The translations under genes and the position numbers were made by a program. The notes under the pieces are model-generated. The model worked only from the letters and a program-made list of their open reading frames with translations, did not search any database and was not told the origin of the DNA. Shown piece by piece: positions 21,904 to 33,867 of a DNA stretch of 64,000 nt (position 1 is the first letter of the stretch; each line of letters begins with the position of its first letter). The DNA is from Anodontia alba (Eukaryota; Mollusca; Bivalvia; Lucinida; Lucinidae). The stretch lies in assembly GCA_964016985.1 (NCBI GenBank), contig OZ024823.1:27315095-27379094 (forward strand), read 5' to 3'.

Positions 21904-22875
21904 CGAAAAATTAACAGCCCCGCCAGCAATGAAGACAACAGCGAGTTGTATGGTACTCAGAGATATAGACCACCAGGTGGCGGCGTAAGAGAAGGAGGTG
22001 GTCTCCACACTGATGAAGAGAACAAAATACAACGTGAGGACAATCAGCGGAATGGTCGTAAACATCGTGACTAGAATAAACGGTGAAACAATGTCATCCG
22101 CCACGCTTATTAAAGAACAGATTTTATTATGTTGTTGTCTGTGATTCTCAATATTATCCAGCACACTTTCTTCCGTTCCAGATTTTATTTCATTGTAGTG
22201 CAGTTTTAAAGCACGACATATAAGAATAGAAATCATCGTGTATTGTGCCGTTAGCAGGAACCATGTGGAAATAAAGAAGAAATATGCTGTAAATACGAAT
22301 GCTGTCAGCATAGTAGCCACTGAAGCTGGGATTAGGATCATCAGTCCCGAGGGAGGAGCCGGGGAGCTGGTACTCCAGACGAGAAACCCTGTGGCAAGGA
22401 GGAACCATAGACTATATAGAAGAGTAAGTAGGATGGAGAGTTTCCTTGCCTGATTCCATGTATCTACACTATATTTCTCAGCATATCTGTCCCACGCCAC
22501 ATAAACCTTTTTCCAGTCTTGATTTCGTTTCAAATTGTTCAAGGAAAAACACAAAACTTGTAGAAACCACGTTGATGATATCACATTGTTTAAGAAAGGT
22601 CCGTCGAAAGCGTTAAAGGAAGAAAACTGCCCAAGAGATATCACAAAATTCACAAATAAAAGAAGTGGTACTATCCAAAGATATAATTGTCCTAGGTGTT
22701 CTTTTACTCTAAAACTGAATGATTCCTCTGGTTTCCAGGTAAGGTGATGAAGTCCAGTAATTTTCAAACATAATAAAAACGGTTTTATACATTCTACCAG
22801 ATTTTGAGGCATATTTGTCTCTTGTGGGTAAGAACTTACTCTTATTACTGATACTGGCATTTTTATTATGAACAT
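21904..22875 (-). CDS. gustatory-receptor-like multipass membrane protein, partial
   Basis: The minus-strand frame from the ATG at 22875 encodes 324 residues up to a good splice donor (TCG|GTAAGA, intron starting at 21903, phase 0). An in-frame stop sits two codons upstream of the ATG, so this is likely the first coding exon. Hydrophobic segments lie at about 65-83, 96-112, 146-168, 178-220 (one long or two), 261-290 and 300-322. A charged, His-rich loop (IENHRQQHNKICSLIS) comes before the fifth. The length, an N-terminal block of six or so membrane spans, and a phase-0 intron before the last span fit the invertebrate gustatory receptor superfamily, seven-span proteins that may form cation channels in sensory cells. 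The expected final exon with the short C-terminal TY-QF type motif was not found. The family call rests on topology and overall look, not on a decisive motif. Confidence 0.65.
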
Positions 22876-23346
22876 AGCTTAAATATAGCAGTAAGAAATA
22901 ATACATTATCAAAAAATGTAAATTCACACTATGTCTCCAAAACTTCCCAAACACTAGTTCATATAACTCGGTTTATTTTCAGCGAAACATTGTGGAGTAC
23001 TGCGACTGTGTTCCACGCATTTGTTTAGATTCATTGTTCACAGACTCCAAAGTATGAACTTATGTTTAAACAAAATGTTAGTTATATCCTCGGAAAGTTA
23101 ATCAAATGCCGATCAAACCAAATATTAGTATAGGATGAAGAGGGTCAAATCAAACAAAATATAATCTATTTATCATGGTAGTCAATCTCCAGACACGGAA
23201 TATGGATTCAAATATTTACAGAAACAATAGAAATGATCATGCTTTACAGAAATAATGTATGTGGCAGAGCAGTCTGGGAAGTACAAAGATTTCATCCACT
23301 TTATTGTCTTAACACTGCAGTGTTATATAACAGTTCATGAAATGTT
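22876..23346. other. upstream region of the receptor-like exon
   Basis: No repeat or coding signal is recognised. It would contain the 5' leader and promoter of the minus-strand gene. Confidence 0.35.
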
Positions 23347-23542
23347 TTAACCCTTGTCCTGCTGAACCCAGATATACCCTGCCTTTGCAAACAGTGTAGA
23401 TCCAGATCAGTTGGCTTCTGAATCTGCACTGTTTGCCATTAAGTATGTGAATTTATAGCAACAGTCCGGATCAAGCAATCTAACTGGCTGACAATTAGAA
23501 GTGAGTGTGACATCTTAATTCATTCAACAGGACAAAGTTTAA
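23347..23542. mobile_element. TTAA/CCTGCTGAA foldback family copy, inverted
   Basis: TTAACCCTTGTCCTGCTGAA on the left and CAACAGGACAAAGTTTAA on the right. The internal hairpin CCAGATCAGTTGGCTTCTGAA is shortened. Confidence 0.82.
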
Positions 23543-23573
23543 TGTAACAAAGTTGCTGACATACCACGTTTGA

Positions 23574-23735
23574 ATCTGTTTAAGGGGACAGAATACACAT
23601 GGTAGATTTTCTGCCCTTTTTACAAGGGCGACAACTTTAAGACGTCCTGTTTGGTTATTCTGTTCACCAATTCTACTGTAAAGCGAAAGAATTTGCTCTA
23701 GTGGGGAGCAACATAATCTCTGATTAACTCTCACC
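23574..23735. mobile_element. GGACTGGATACAC element, partial
   Basis: AAGGGGACAGAATACACATGG, then TTTTCTGCCCTTTTTACAAGG, as at 56983-57190. Confidence 0.5.
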
Positions 23736-25382
23736 TCTAAACGACCTGAGTGAAAGTTTCGCGCCAGTCAAATTATCATTTGAACGAAATCTGTCGTTGT
23801 ATCGAGTGCCGGTATAAAGAGGTTTCCTGTACAAAAAAGATGTCCATGAAGTGTCACACACACACACACACAGAACTAAACTACTGATCAAATCGAGAAA
23901 CCACAACGGACAGCACAGACGTATGCATAGCGCTCATTACACACATTACGCATGTGCGTAAAATGCGTAAGAAAAGTTTTTACAGTAAAGTGACATTTAC
24001 ATAAAATAGTTTGTTTCTTTATTTCTTTCTCAAAGGGGCTACTCTTAAAGGAAAGAATTTAATTTGGAAGCATTTCTAGGCATTCCTTTTCAAGATTTTT
24101 CCTAGAGGTGCGTACAATTAATTCCGTTCTTGCTACGCCTCTGGTACACGTAAAAAAACAACAAGAAGCACTTAAGTCTTAAGCAACCAGCTTCCCCAAC
24201 ATGGTGACCACAATGACAGACAGGACCCAACAAAAACAACATTAAACAGGACAAAACCCGAAAACAAACCCGCAGCGAGAAGCCACAAGGTCCTACACAA
24301 AGAAAGAAAAACATCAGAATTACCGCCTTAGAAAGACCAGTAGTAAATGGCCTGGGTTAATTTCTGTTAACTGGCAGTATAACACAAGAGTGTTAGTCAG
24401 GATTGTTATCTTCTCGAAACTGCATGTTCTGGACATCTCATTAAATTCGACTTCGCACTTATACATTGGTTTCTTCATTATGCAGTTTCTTAATTTTAGT
24501 AAATTCTAATTTTAAACGTTACCAAAATCTATGACTGAGTATACAGAGAGTGGTTGTTATAACTGAATGAGGGGTGAATTCCAATTTGCTAAAAATAAAC
24601 TAGCCTTAACCGATACAATGGAATCTTATTTCTGATAAACCCAGAACGTTGTCAAGAAGTAACATCAAGGAAAAAGTATTAAGATGCACACCTTGTAATA
24701 TTAAGACAAATCTCTCTGGGCAGGGTTGTATTTCTTTGCTGCAACACGCCCCCACCCCCACCCCTCCCCGGGCACTACTGTCATTGCCCTTCTTGTTATT
24801 GTTATTAATACAAATAATTAATGTCATAATTTAATTACAAGTGCAAGCAAGAGTTTAATCGATTTAAGGTACTACATAAGCTTTGTCCTCTCCGTGAAAA
24901 GTTATGTCCATCAGGAATTAACGTTTACTGAATAAAAGTATTTGGTTTGTGGCGACAGTTCTATTGATTATACTAGGTTACAAATTATGGGCCATCTAAG
25001 CTAATGAGATTTGCAAACATCACCTACTTAATAGGTCACCGCTATATTTCAGAGATACGGGTAAATAAATTCGTCCGCTGTCACATGACCGCATCACGAC
25101 AAATTGTCATTGGACATATGTGAACAACGGATGCCCTGACCAGATTTTGGGCATACGTAACATTGTCTATGCAGTCCGTTTTACAAAACCTACACGGAGA
25201 AAATATAATTGGCGAAGTCGAACTGTGCAGGCTTGGGACTGGGCATGCACAATTTGCATACTGTTCGACGACAGGAAGTGTCTGGAATAATAAATAAATA
25301 GCCCCATATGTCGTCTCCCATCGAGTCGTACACAGACACGATCAAATAGAGCACACATGTTCCGTGTTCAGGCCATGAAGAT

Positions 25383-25422
<40 letters not shown>

Positions 25423-25737
25423 AGTTTATTGGCTCACTCTTCAAATTTCCCCAAAACAGTGAAGCATATGGTAGGCCCACATTGGTGCAGATTGTTATTA
25501 GTTCCATATTCCTGCATTGATATACGAAATGGATGATGCGAGCAGTGATGGTCTAGAGCAGCCAGCGTATACAAACTGTTTGATAAGGGTCTTTGTTTTA
25601 ATCAGTAGCTTCTACAATTTACGGGCTGTTGTCACAGGCGAACAGCGAAAGCCCTACACAACAACATGGATACGTAGGCTGGCATCTGGACCTTCGCCGT
25701 TCGTTAATACGTTAACATGTCGCTTGTATGAGTAACC
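23736..25737. other. gene-free stretch
   Basis: No gene is supported. Features include a short (CA)n at 23855-23872, a C-rich patch at 24748-24770, and a T run at 25386-25420. The segment at 24110-24330 has a conserved-looking AC-rich phrase (CATGGTGACCACAATGACAG, then ACAAAACCCGAAAACAAACC) that may belong to a dispersed repeat, but no second copy is present here to prove it. Confidence 0.4.
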
Positions 25738-25853
25738 CAGTCAGCATTCTACGTAAATATATATCGGGCCGTCATCGGCCCGTCAGGGTAGCTGACGGGC
25801 CGATGACGGCCCGATGTAGATTTACGTAGAATGTTAGCTGGGAAATCCAGGCT
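25738..25853. repeat. near-perfect 116-bp hairpin
   Basis: Arms run from CAGTCAGCATTCTACGTAAA through CGGGCCGTCATCGGCCCG, with a GTAGC-containing loop, to the complement ending TTTACGTAGAATGTTAGCTGG. GC-rich stem against AT-rich surroundings. Related copies lie at 20690-20960. Confidence 0.88.
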
Positions 25854-27962
25854 TAGAGAAGCTTGGTATACTATTAATACAAGGGATGGGGGAGCGCAGA
25901 TGAACGATTGTCATTTTAATGTAAACTTTCATTTTCTTAATTTGAAATTCATTCGTTATCGTCTTTATTCGGTAATATGAACACAGCATTATATAGGCCA
26001 ATAGAATTTCTTCATATTTGGAATAAGGTTGTTCGTGTAATATGATCTAACAGCTTGCATTAAAATATTGAAAGAGTCTTTTAAATTACTTTTTTTTTCT
26101 TCAAAATGACTTTTTGCCCTGATTCATTATGAAAGCAATTTTTTTTTACATTTTTAGACAAGTGTTTTTCCTTGTATTGTAAATAAAAAAAGCCCATTTT
26201 ACTATTTCCCTGCAAGGCGGTTTGTTTTTCTCTTATTCTGTGATATCTAATGTTTACAGTAATATCAGATAGGTTTTACTAACGAGTTTGTTGAATACAA
26301 AATTGGTACCACGTGCACTCTGGTCAGATTTACAGCTGAATATTCATAATCTGATTTCGTACATGTAGATGTCACGGGACGACGGGGTAATAACTGCATG
26401 GAATGATTCGGCTCATCTGGCGGAAATTTCTAGATTTATCCCCTTGATCTAAATAAAAAAATCACAAAATAAGGAGAACTAAGGGTCCAAACTCTGCTCT
26501 GCCGTGCCACATAGTCAACTCTCTAATATTGCAGGCTGCGTATAATGCTTTGAGGTGGATATATAACTACAATAAGATACAAATGATGAGCCTTTCTGCT
26601 CTAGTCATAGTCATTAAAATTATAATTTGATCCAGGGCACAGCATTCTCTACAAGACTCCATGTGTGCCCATTGCAGTCTGGTCAGAGTCATCACAGGTA
26701 GGTAAAGCTCCAAAGCGTCTTTAGGCAGACAGCGAAAACTCTGATCAGCCTTTGAGTTCGTTGAGCTCCCTGATGTAAACCCAACTAACGGTATACATGT
26801 CTAAAAACATATCAGTATAAAATCAACAATTCAAAATGATCTCCAATAATCTCCATTGTTGTAGTGAAAGAACTCCATAAGGAATAATGTTACTACCATA
26901 TAAAACGATTTGTATACATTTCTGTAATAATTATATCAAATATTGAAAATAAAAAAAAAACTGATTAACTTTTAGCTAAAAATAAGAAAAACAAGAAATT
27001 CATCTTCAACTTTATGTGTGTCCCAGTTCTTGTTAACCTATGATATTTGCCGAAAATATGCCACTTATGTCATTTCTTGATATGTAAAGTTTCATGAAAA
27101 AACAAACAAAAAAAAAAAAAAAAAAAAAAAAAAAACGGTGACCACTGTAGTCGAACCACCCTGTTGGCACTCCAATTGGTAATATAGGCCCCGTTGTAAA
27201 TCCGGTTGATAAGAGGTTCAATATGGCGCTGAACCAACAAGGCATCCGATAGGTAAAAGTTTATGCTTTTAACTATTTTAGGTTAGTTTTAGAATACGAG
27301 GAACCTCGCTGATGCTGCAGCCTTTATTGCTTAGTTGCATTCCGTTGTCCAGGACCTGAACTGCCCTTTGTGCGACTAGCTGTCCTTCACAATTTGCGTG
27401 CTAATTTTTACGAAGAATTTTTGAATCGAGAAGAACCTCGCAGTAAGCCAATTTTCTAGTGTCTATGAAAACAAACATGTTGAAAACAGAGAGTACGCTT
27501 GTTGGACGTGTACGAAATGAGTAAATGTATTTTTTGGGCTAATCACCTGTTCCTTGTCATGATAGTCTACTCAGACTTGAAATGTGGAGGTCATGGGTTG
27601 GTGTCACTGTGTGATTGGCCAAGTTCTGGGTTGGCTGAGCAGAGAGTGCGGGTTGGACAATAAACGGCATGGGTTAGTTTTATTAGAAAACTATTTTCTC
27701 AAAGGCCAGACGAGGGTGCGAAGGGTTAGCATGGTTTAAAAAAAAAATCAGCAGCAACGGCTTTTATACTGTTAGTATGAAATTCAAATCACCAAGTCAC
27801 TAAAATCCCTCAGCTACCCAGCCTATTGATTTCCGTGCTCAGTCGGCTCGAAACGTTCAAAAGTGACCATTTTAGATGCATTCACGCACCTACAACGAAT
27901 TCTTCAGCTCATCAAACAATTTGAAAACGTCAGTATCAAGATTTATTGGGTAATGAAAGGTA
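25854..27962. other. gene-free stretch
   Basis: No gene is seen. An A run lies at 27110-27135 and a GGTGACCACTGTAGTCGAACC phrase follows it. Short frames have no recognisable motifs. Confidence 0.4.
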
Positions 27963-28373
27963 ATGCCTTTATGCGAACCGAATTTTTATGTATTTCTGTA
28001 TTAAGAGTAGCATCGGGACCCAGGGGTTGGCTAGCTGTGAAAGTGCTTTAAACCCCGCGGTGGTTTGCTCTGCTGGCCGTTCTGGGGTGGTGGTCCCGGT
28101 GTTAGTCTTACTCTTTGTTGCTTTGTGGTTTATTCTGCGAGGCGATTTGTTGTATGTCTTACCTTGTGCCATTTTGTTCTTGTGTTTTTCCGTCCTTTTA
28201 GCATTGCGATTACCTCGCTTGGGGAAGAGAGAGCTAATCTTAGTGCTTTTCGTATGTTTGATCGATTTGTGCTTTTTTGGATTTGTCGGTTTCCTCTTTC
28301 TCTTGATGTCTGGGAAGGGCTACGGTTTGTGATTGTGGCACTCCCTGGACTTTTCTCTTACCTTTTTTGACCA
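27963..28373 (-). repeat. lysine-rich-ORF dispersed repeat, copy B
   Basis: On the minus strand an open frame contains STKISSLFPKRGNRNAKRT, KHKNKMAQGKT and KSPRRINHKATKSKTNTGT in register with copies A and C. It ends with a TTTCACAGCTAGCCAACC region. Upstream in this frame is a TAG. The bounds, GCCTTTATGCGAAC and TTTTCTCTTACCTTTTTT, are shared with 29191-29611. The plus-strand frames (hydrophobic) are complement by-products. Confidence 0.65.
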
Positions 28374-28645
28374 TAAACATCGCATGAATTCTGATACTGA
28401 TGTCTTATGAATAACTTCTAGAATTTGCATAGTACTCTACTTGTGGTGCTTATGTTTTATAACATCCAGAATAATGGCAAAGATTACATCGGGTAGCACC
28501 GCTTGTTATTAAGTTTGTACGTATCTATTGCTGAGTTTGCCAATGAATATGCTAATATTCTGGCGAGGAAATGTATATGCAGAGTGTGTTTGTACTCGAG
28601 CATGAAACCCTCATTTCAATCCATGGTAAGCCAGTAGATCAAAGT

Positions 28646-28920
28646 ATTTAGTAAATAAGTAAATAAGATCTTTATTTAAAGAGGGTTTCCCAGTTGGCCA
28701 AGCCAATCTTTCTTGGGGCCCTCTGAAGCAACATATATGTATACATTCAGTTACCACAAGAACATAGAGAATTCACTTGTCATGTTTAAACGTTTAGTCA
28801 CTTTTTAACTGATACTCATTCTTGCACACAGTTTCACGCTCATACACTCACACAAACATACACATGACATATGACGATGCTGTTATTCATCGGTGGGAAT
28901 AAGTCCATGTCAACCATGCA
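28646..28920 (-). mobile_element. LINE 3' end (minus strand)
   Basis: Read on the minus strand it passes through GGGCCCCAAGAAAGATTGGC, CTGGGAAACCCTC, then TTTAAATAAAGATCTTATTTAC and a (TAAATAAG)-like tail. This is the usual finish of CR1/L2-like non-LTR elements in invertebrates. It may be the 3' end of the element whose reverse transcriptase remains lie at 29804-31555. Confidence 0.55.
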
Positions 28921-29190
28921 TTTTCTGTTGAACAGTTGTCAGCTTTAAAGTTGATGAAATCTATTTGGAAATGGTCATATGATAAACAGAATCTTACATT
29001 TGTGACCACTCCATATGAAAATTATGAAACTCGCCAAAGGCTTGTTTTTTGTTTTTTTTTTATATATATATCAACTATTGGTTTTCATTTACTCTGGCAT
29101 ACAGTAGAATTAGCCATGAGTACTCGTCTTTGTTTATTATAGTGATTAATTTGATTTTTATGTTTTCGCTTTGATGCATTGACTGAGTTG

Positions 29191-29611
29191 GGAGCCTTTA
29201 TGCGAACGGAATTTTTATGTGTTTCTGTATTAAGAGTAGCATCGGGACCCAGGGTGAAGTTAGCTAGCTGTAAAAGTGCTTTAAACCCCCCGGTGGTTTA
29301 CTCTACTGACCGTTCTAAGGCGGTGGTCCCGGTGTTAGTTTTACTCTTTGTTGCTTTGTGGTTTATTCTACGAGGCGATTTGTTGTATGTCTTTCCGTGT
29401 GTCATTTTGTTCTTGTGTTTTTCAGTCCTTTTAGTATTGCGATTACCTCGCTTGGGGAAGAGAGAGCTAATCTTAGTGCTTTTCGTACGTTTGTTCGATT
29501 TGTGCTTGTTTGGATTTGTCGGTTTCTTTCCTCTTCCTCTTGGTGTCTTGGAAGGGCTGCGGTTTGTGATTGTGGCACTCCCTGGACTTTTCTCTTACCT
29601 TTTTTTTTTTC
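29191..29611 (-). repeat. lysine-rich-ORF dispersed repeat, copy C
   Basis: Direct repeat of copy B, about 1.23 kb away, with the same outer bounds. On the minus strand it keeps the NKRTKSTKISSLFPKRG and KSPRRINHKATKSKTNTGT segments but has a 4-base insertion near the start of the frame and a TAG after NTGTTALERSVE. It may have inserted into the 3' part of the minus-strand LINE. Confidence 0.65.
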
Positions 29612-29803
29612 ATAATAAACTCGCAATAATCCCGCTATTTGCACATGAATCCAAATGGAATGATAATAGAAACGATGTAACAAACTTAAGGGATACTGAA
29701 CAAATAAAGCAATATAAGCTCTATGCATTTGCAAACATGAAGTATAGATTTGAATTCGGTGGTTGGGGCAATGGCACAGCAATAACTTGAATTAAGAAGC
29801 ATT

Positions 29804-31555
29804 CTATTCTTTTAGCCAATTTGGACATTTCAAAACAAAACTGCTTAATGTGTCTGCATTTCTAAATTTCTGTTGGAATGCTCTTCCATATAAGAGCGCC
29901 AGAATATGACAAGCTTCTTTTAAATATGTTAATGTTTGGTTTTGTGGGAGCTGTGTTATTGGCAATTTTGTACATAAGTTTTGCTTTACTTATGAATATT
30001 ATTTCTTCAAATGTTAAAAAAAGCTTAAACTTTTAAAGGCATTCTCTAATGTTACATAATCTTTCCCAAGAATTATTTTGCAGGCTCGTCCTTGTAATTT
30101 TTTTTTCCATTTATTTAGACTGTAAACGAAAGAATTTCCCTATATGGTGCAGCAATATTCAAAATAGCAGCTACAGGGAAGACGAACTCATTTTGCAAAC
30201 ATTTTGAAAATGATTATTCCACTCCAAATTGTTATCCAAATGAACACCTTTTTTTTTCACAACGTGTTATTTGCAATTCAATATCACTATATGGAGGTTA
30301 TAAGTTATTTTTGGGTGAAAGGTTTTCTTCTCTGACGAGTTGTTATTAGCATTAACTTTGTTTATCAGTATTAAGAAGCATACCATTCTCAAGACACCAT
30401 TTGTGTAGTAGAATTTAAATCATATTGAAGATCATTTTCAATTTGGCTCTTTGGACATCATATAATGTAGTGTCGTCGGCATATAAATCAACAGAGCTAA
30501 TGATATTTTTCATGGTTAGTGATAAATCATTTATAAAAATAAAAGAATAGAAGGGGACCTAAAATTGATTCTTGAGGAAAGCCATACCTTACCCTATCAC
30601 ATTCAGATAAGTTCCTATTAATAGTGACTTGCTGGGATCTGTTACACAGATACGAATAAAACCATAGTTATATATAAGAAGTTTAATTACTTTATTTTAT
30701 TTATCATTATTTTATTGTTTACTGCATTTCCATAGAACCTTCTGGAAAATCATGTTTATAATAACAAGTTGTTTGTATTCCTTTTAGAACTTTCCAGAAG
30801 GAATATTCTGAATTACAAGTTGTTTGTATTCCTTTTAGAACTTTCCAGAAGGAATATTCTGAATTGAGCTATTTTGGGTATGTCATAGAACATTTAGAAT
30901 ATTCTTGACTAAAACTAGAAAATGAGTGATGCCTCTAGCAAATTCCTCTCTAAAATGTTCTTTCATAATATATAAGGGGAAAACACTTTCATTGGTGCAT
31001 CTTTGTGTACTTTCATTGGAATTTATTCTACATCGGATAAATTTAATATTTTTTTTTTCATTCTGGAATTAAACTGAATTCAAATTGTGGGATCAGAAAC
31101 TGGTATTCAAAGGATTTGTTTTAAATATTCTTGTGGAATATTTTTGAGGGACTAATTGAACTAAAATCTTTTGACGTGTCTTATTTATTTATTTATTGTG
31201 AATAAATATTGTACATAATTTAAAGTGTGTTGCTGGTTTCACTTTCATTTCTTTCTCGTTACGCCTCATTTCACTTAGTTTGTAATGTCGTAGCTTTTGA
31301 TGGAGTAAGTTATGATCTACCAGGTCAAAGTCCTTACGAAAATCTACCAAGATACACCCCACTAAAGCCCCATTATTGATCGCTTTCAGCAAAGTACCAA
31401 CTATCAGTGTAAGGGCCGATTCTGTTGAACGACCCATTCCGCTCCGATGTTTATGAACAAGTTTATAGTTATATAGATAAGTCATAAGTTTCTTTCAAAC
31501 CCATTTTTTAAATTATTTTTTGACAAAATTGGTAGTACAGAAGTAGGCCTAAAGT
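29804..31555 (-). pseudogene. decayed LINE reverse transcriptase (CR1/Jockey-like)
   Basis: Minus-strand fragments appear in the right order for a non-LTR reverse transcriptase. RPTSVLPILSK-like and HRSGMGRSTESALTL come first (31400-31555), then GCILVDFRKDFDLVDHNLL (about 31330). About 0.6 kb later come FYSYLCNRSQQV, SILGPLLF and the catalytic box as DLYADDTTLY (30465-30660). GVHLDNNLEWNNHF-like follows, then LQGRACKIILG and a C-terminal stretch ending at 29804. Stops and frameshifts are frequent, and 30670-31270 is foreign. It is a dead copy. The exact clade is uncertain. Confidence 0.82.
30764..30866. repeat. 2 x 51 bp tandem duplication
   Basis: Two perfect copies of a unit beginning ACAAGTTGTTTGTATTCC and ending ATATTCTGAATT, within the foreign segment interrupting the LINE. 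Confidence 0.93.
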
Positions 31556-31559
31556 TATA

Positions 31560-31791
31560 TACATACACCAAAACTTCCAAAAGGTTGTTGTCCACGTGAT
31601 TATCATTGACCAATGAAATCAAATCGCGCGTTAAACGGACCAACCAGTTGTTCACGCTATGAAACCCACAACCTGTACATACACCAAAACTTCCAAAAGG
31701 TTGTTGTCCACGTGATTATCATTGACCAATGAAATCAAATCGCGCGTTAAACGGACCAACCAGTTGTTCACGCTATGAAACCCACAACCTG
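31560..31791. repeat. 2 x 116 bp perfect tandem duplication
   Basis: The unit from ACATACACCAAAACTTCC to CCCACAACCTG is repeated with no visible difference, so it is recent. A third, diverged relative of its CCACGTGATTATC...GACCAATGAAAT section is at about 31885-31920. It abuts the 5' side of the LINE remnant. Confidence 0.95.
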
Positions 31792-31994
31792 TTGTCTCCG
31801 ACCCGAATCATATTTCCAGACTGACTTTGGATCGACTGTTTATCAATCGACCGAAAGCTACTAAAGAATCTGAGTTATATCGCTGTTGTCTACGTGACTA
31901 TCGCTGACCAATAAAGTGATCTACGCAAATAGCATTTGTATGAAATGCATGCAACGATTATTTATGTGCTGTGTAAAGAGGGGTTCCCTTACCA

Positions 31995-32335
31995 GAATAC
32001 AGGGCTTCTGGCAATATATTGCGGCAATATTACTCTGCAATGCATTCTGGCAGTATTGCGGCAATATTGCGGCAATACCGGATTTCGTATGCAAACAAGT
32101 TTCCCGCAGTATTGCCGGAATGATCCTTTCTGGCAATATTGCTGCAATACTGCCAAAACCGTCCAGATATGAACTGGAGCATAAATTTCTGGCACTACTG
32201 CCAGAATTCTGACAGCACTGCCAGACCTCTGGCAATATTGCCACAAGAAAAATATTAGTCACTACAATGTAGCAATACTGCCAGAACTCTGGCAATGTTA
32301 CCACAAGAAAAGTATTAGTCATCACAATGTAGCAG
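31995..32335. repeat. GGCAATATTGC palindrome-rich region
   Basis: CTGGCAATATTGC, GCGGCAATATTGC and CAGTATTGCGGCAATAC recur many times on both strands. A 62-bp tandem pair (TCTGGCAATATTGCCACAAG and TCTGGCAATGTTACCACAAG) lies at about 32229-32330. The open frames on both strands reflect the short repeat. Confidence 0.78.
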
Positions 32336-32919
32336 TTAACAGTGGTTTTCAGTTTCCTGTATATTCAAACATATGCAAGAAACTATAAACAAGCTTGGCT
32401 TAATTGAGTCAGGGAATGTGCTAGTAATACCAATGAACTTGAAAATTGCGTGCATGAAATTTACTTAACAAACTAATTTTTCACAGAAAAAGTTCCTTAA
32501 GAAGACCCTGGTTTTAATGTAAAAACTATCATCTTACATGGAGCAAAAATGTCAAATGTCCTAATGTCTCCTCAAAGTTTCTTAATTGAAACTATCCCTC
32601 ACTCTGCTGTTGTGAAAATGTAATTCTTTTTGTATTTCCTACTTTCACTGCCTATTTAAAGTAAGTCTAGGCGTATTTTACAGAATTCACGCAGAATAAA
32701 AGAAATCGGTTTCAGAAATATAGCTATCAATAGAAAAATTCAGTCTTGAACAATAAGCAAACTATCTGAAAAACACTCACTTGTATCAAAAACACATGGC
32801 TGATGTGTTCCTGTTCATGATTGAAACAGATTTTACTTTAACACATTTTCTTTGTTTGCATAAGTTCCCTCGAAAATTATTAAAGGAAGTGACACAAGAA
32901 GTATATACCCACTAAGCAT
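32336..32919. other. gene-free stretch
   Basis: No coding signal or recognisable repeat is seen. Confidence 0.4.
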
Positions 32920-33130
32920 GCTCCAGTTTTGGCAATAAGTTGTTGCCTGAATGGTCATATTCTTGCAATAAGTTATTGCCAGAAATAAGGTTGTTGTGGC
33001 AATAAAATATTGTCAGAAGCCTCGCTTTTTATTGCCACTTTTGTGGCAATATTACAGCTTCAAGAATCTGGCCTTTCTGGCAACAAGTTTATATTGCGGC
33101 AATATTTCCGCAATACTGCCGCAACATTTT
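32920..33130. repeat. GGCAATAAGTTGTTGCC / GGCAATATTGC region 2
   Basis: Further inverted GGCAATA motifs such as TTGGCAATAAGTTGTTGCC and TTGCGGCAATATTTCCGCAA. Probably related to 31995-32335. Confidence 0.65.
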
Positions 33131-33376
33131 CATTTTGGTAGGGCTTATCTGGATCAGGAACTGCACTGTTTTTTTGAATTACAGGAAGTTAAGGGTTAAA
33201 TGAAACAGTCTTAAGTCTCCATTCAGGACCATTTTCCAGCCTTGACTAAGAGACAATCGACCCGCCAGTGCTATCAGTACTTTGATTTTAAGTATTTTAC
33301 TAAACATATTTACTCTGAATATTTCGACAGACACACCTAGCTGAGCAAAGAGCCGTTTATTTTTTACGTATTCCAT

Positions 33377-33492
<116 letters not shown>

Positions 33493-33574
33493 GGGTTTAC
33501 AAGTACTCTGTATGCTAAACCAGACGGTATGAACATTTGTCTTATTTTCACAGAAATTCAATTCGTCTTCTTTA

Positions 33575-33608
33575 GGTAGGTAGGTAGGTAGGTAGGTAGG
33601 TAGGTATG
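33575..33608. repeat. (GGTA)n microsatellite
   Basis: Eight TAGG units, then two variant units. Confidence 0.95.
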
Positions 33609-33867
33609 TACGTAGGTCATCAGTTAGTTGTTTGGTCAGTCGGTCACCATCTAGGCAGACAGATGGAGTTCTTCATTCTTATTCAGAAGAGACTGGATCA
33701 GACTGATGAGACCGATCATAAAATTGCGTTCAGTCTGAAACAGTATTGAAGATTTCAGACAGCGGTGTTCAAGTGTTTCAAAAAGTTTTAAATCTTGTTT
33801 ATCAGGCTTTTGAATTGCACTGAAACCGAAAATGCTTGCACGCGAAACTTATTTAGGACGAATATTC

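Noticed and set aside
29179..29790. 203-codon plus-strand frame with hydrophobic segments
   Set aside because: It is the complement of the lysine-rich-ORF repeat (copy C). The same hydrophobic text recurs in copies A and B only as the antisense of a conserved basic frame, so a membrane protein is not supported.
31189..31485. Stand-alone 98-codon protein gene
   Set aside because: Its core is the conserved first part of a reverse transcriptase domain, and flanking fragments continue the domain in other frames, so it is part of a dead LINE.
31921..32325. 134-codon minus-strand frame rich in AILPQYCQN
   Set aside because: Translation of the GGCAATATTGC palindromes. Both strands are open for the same reason.
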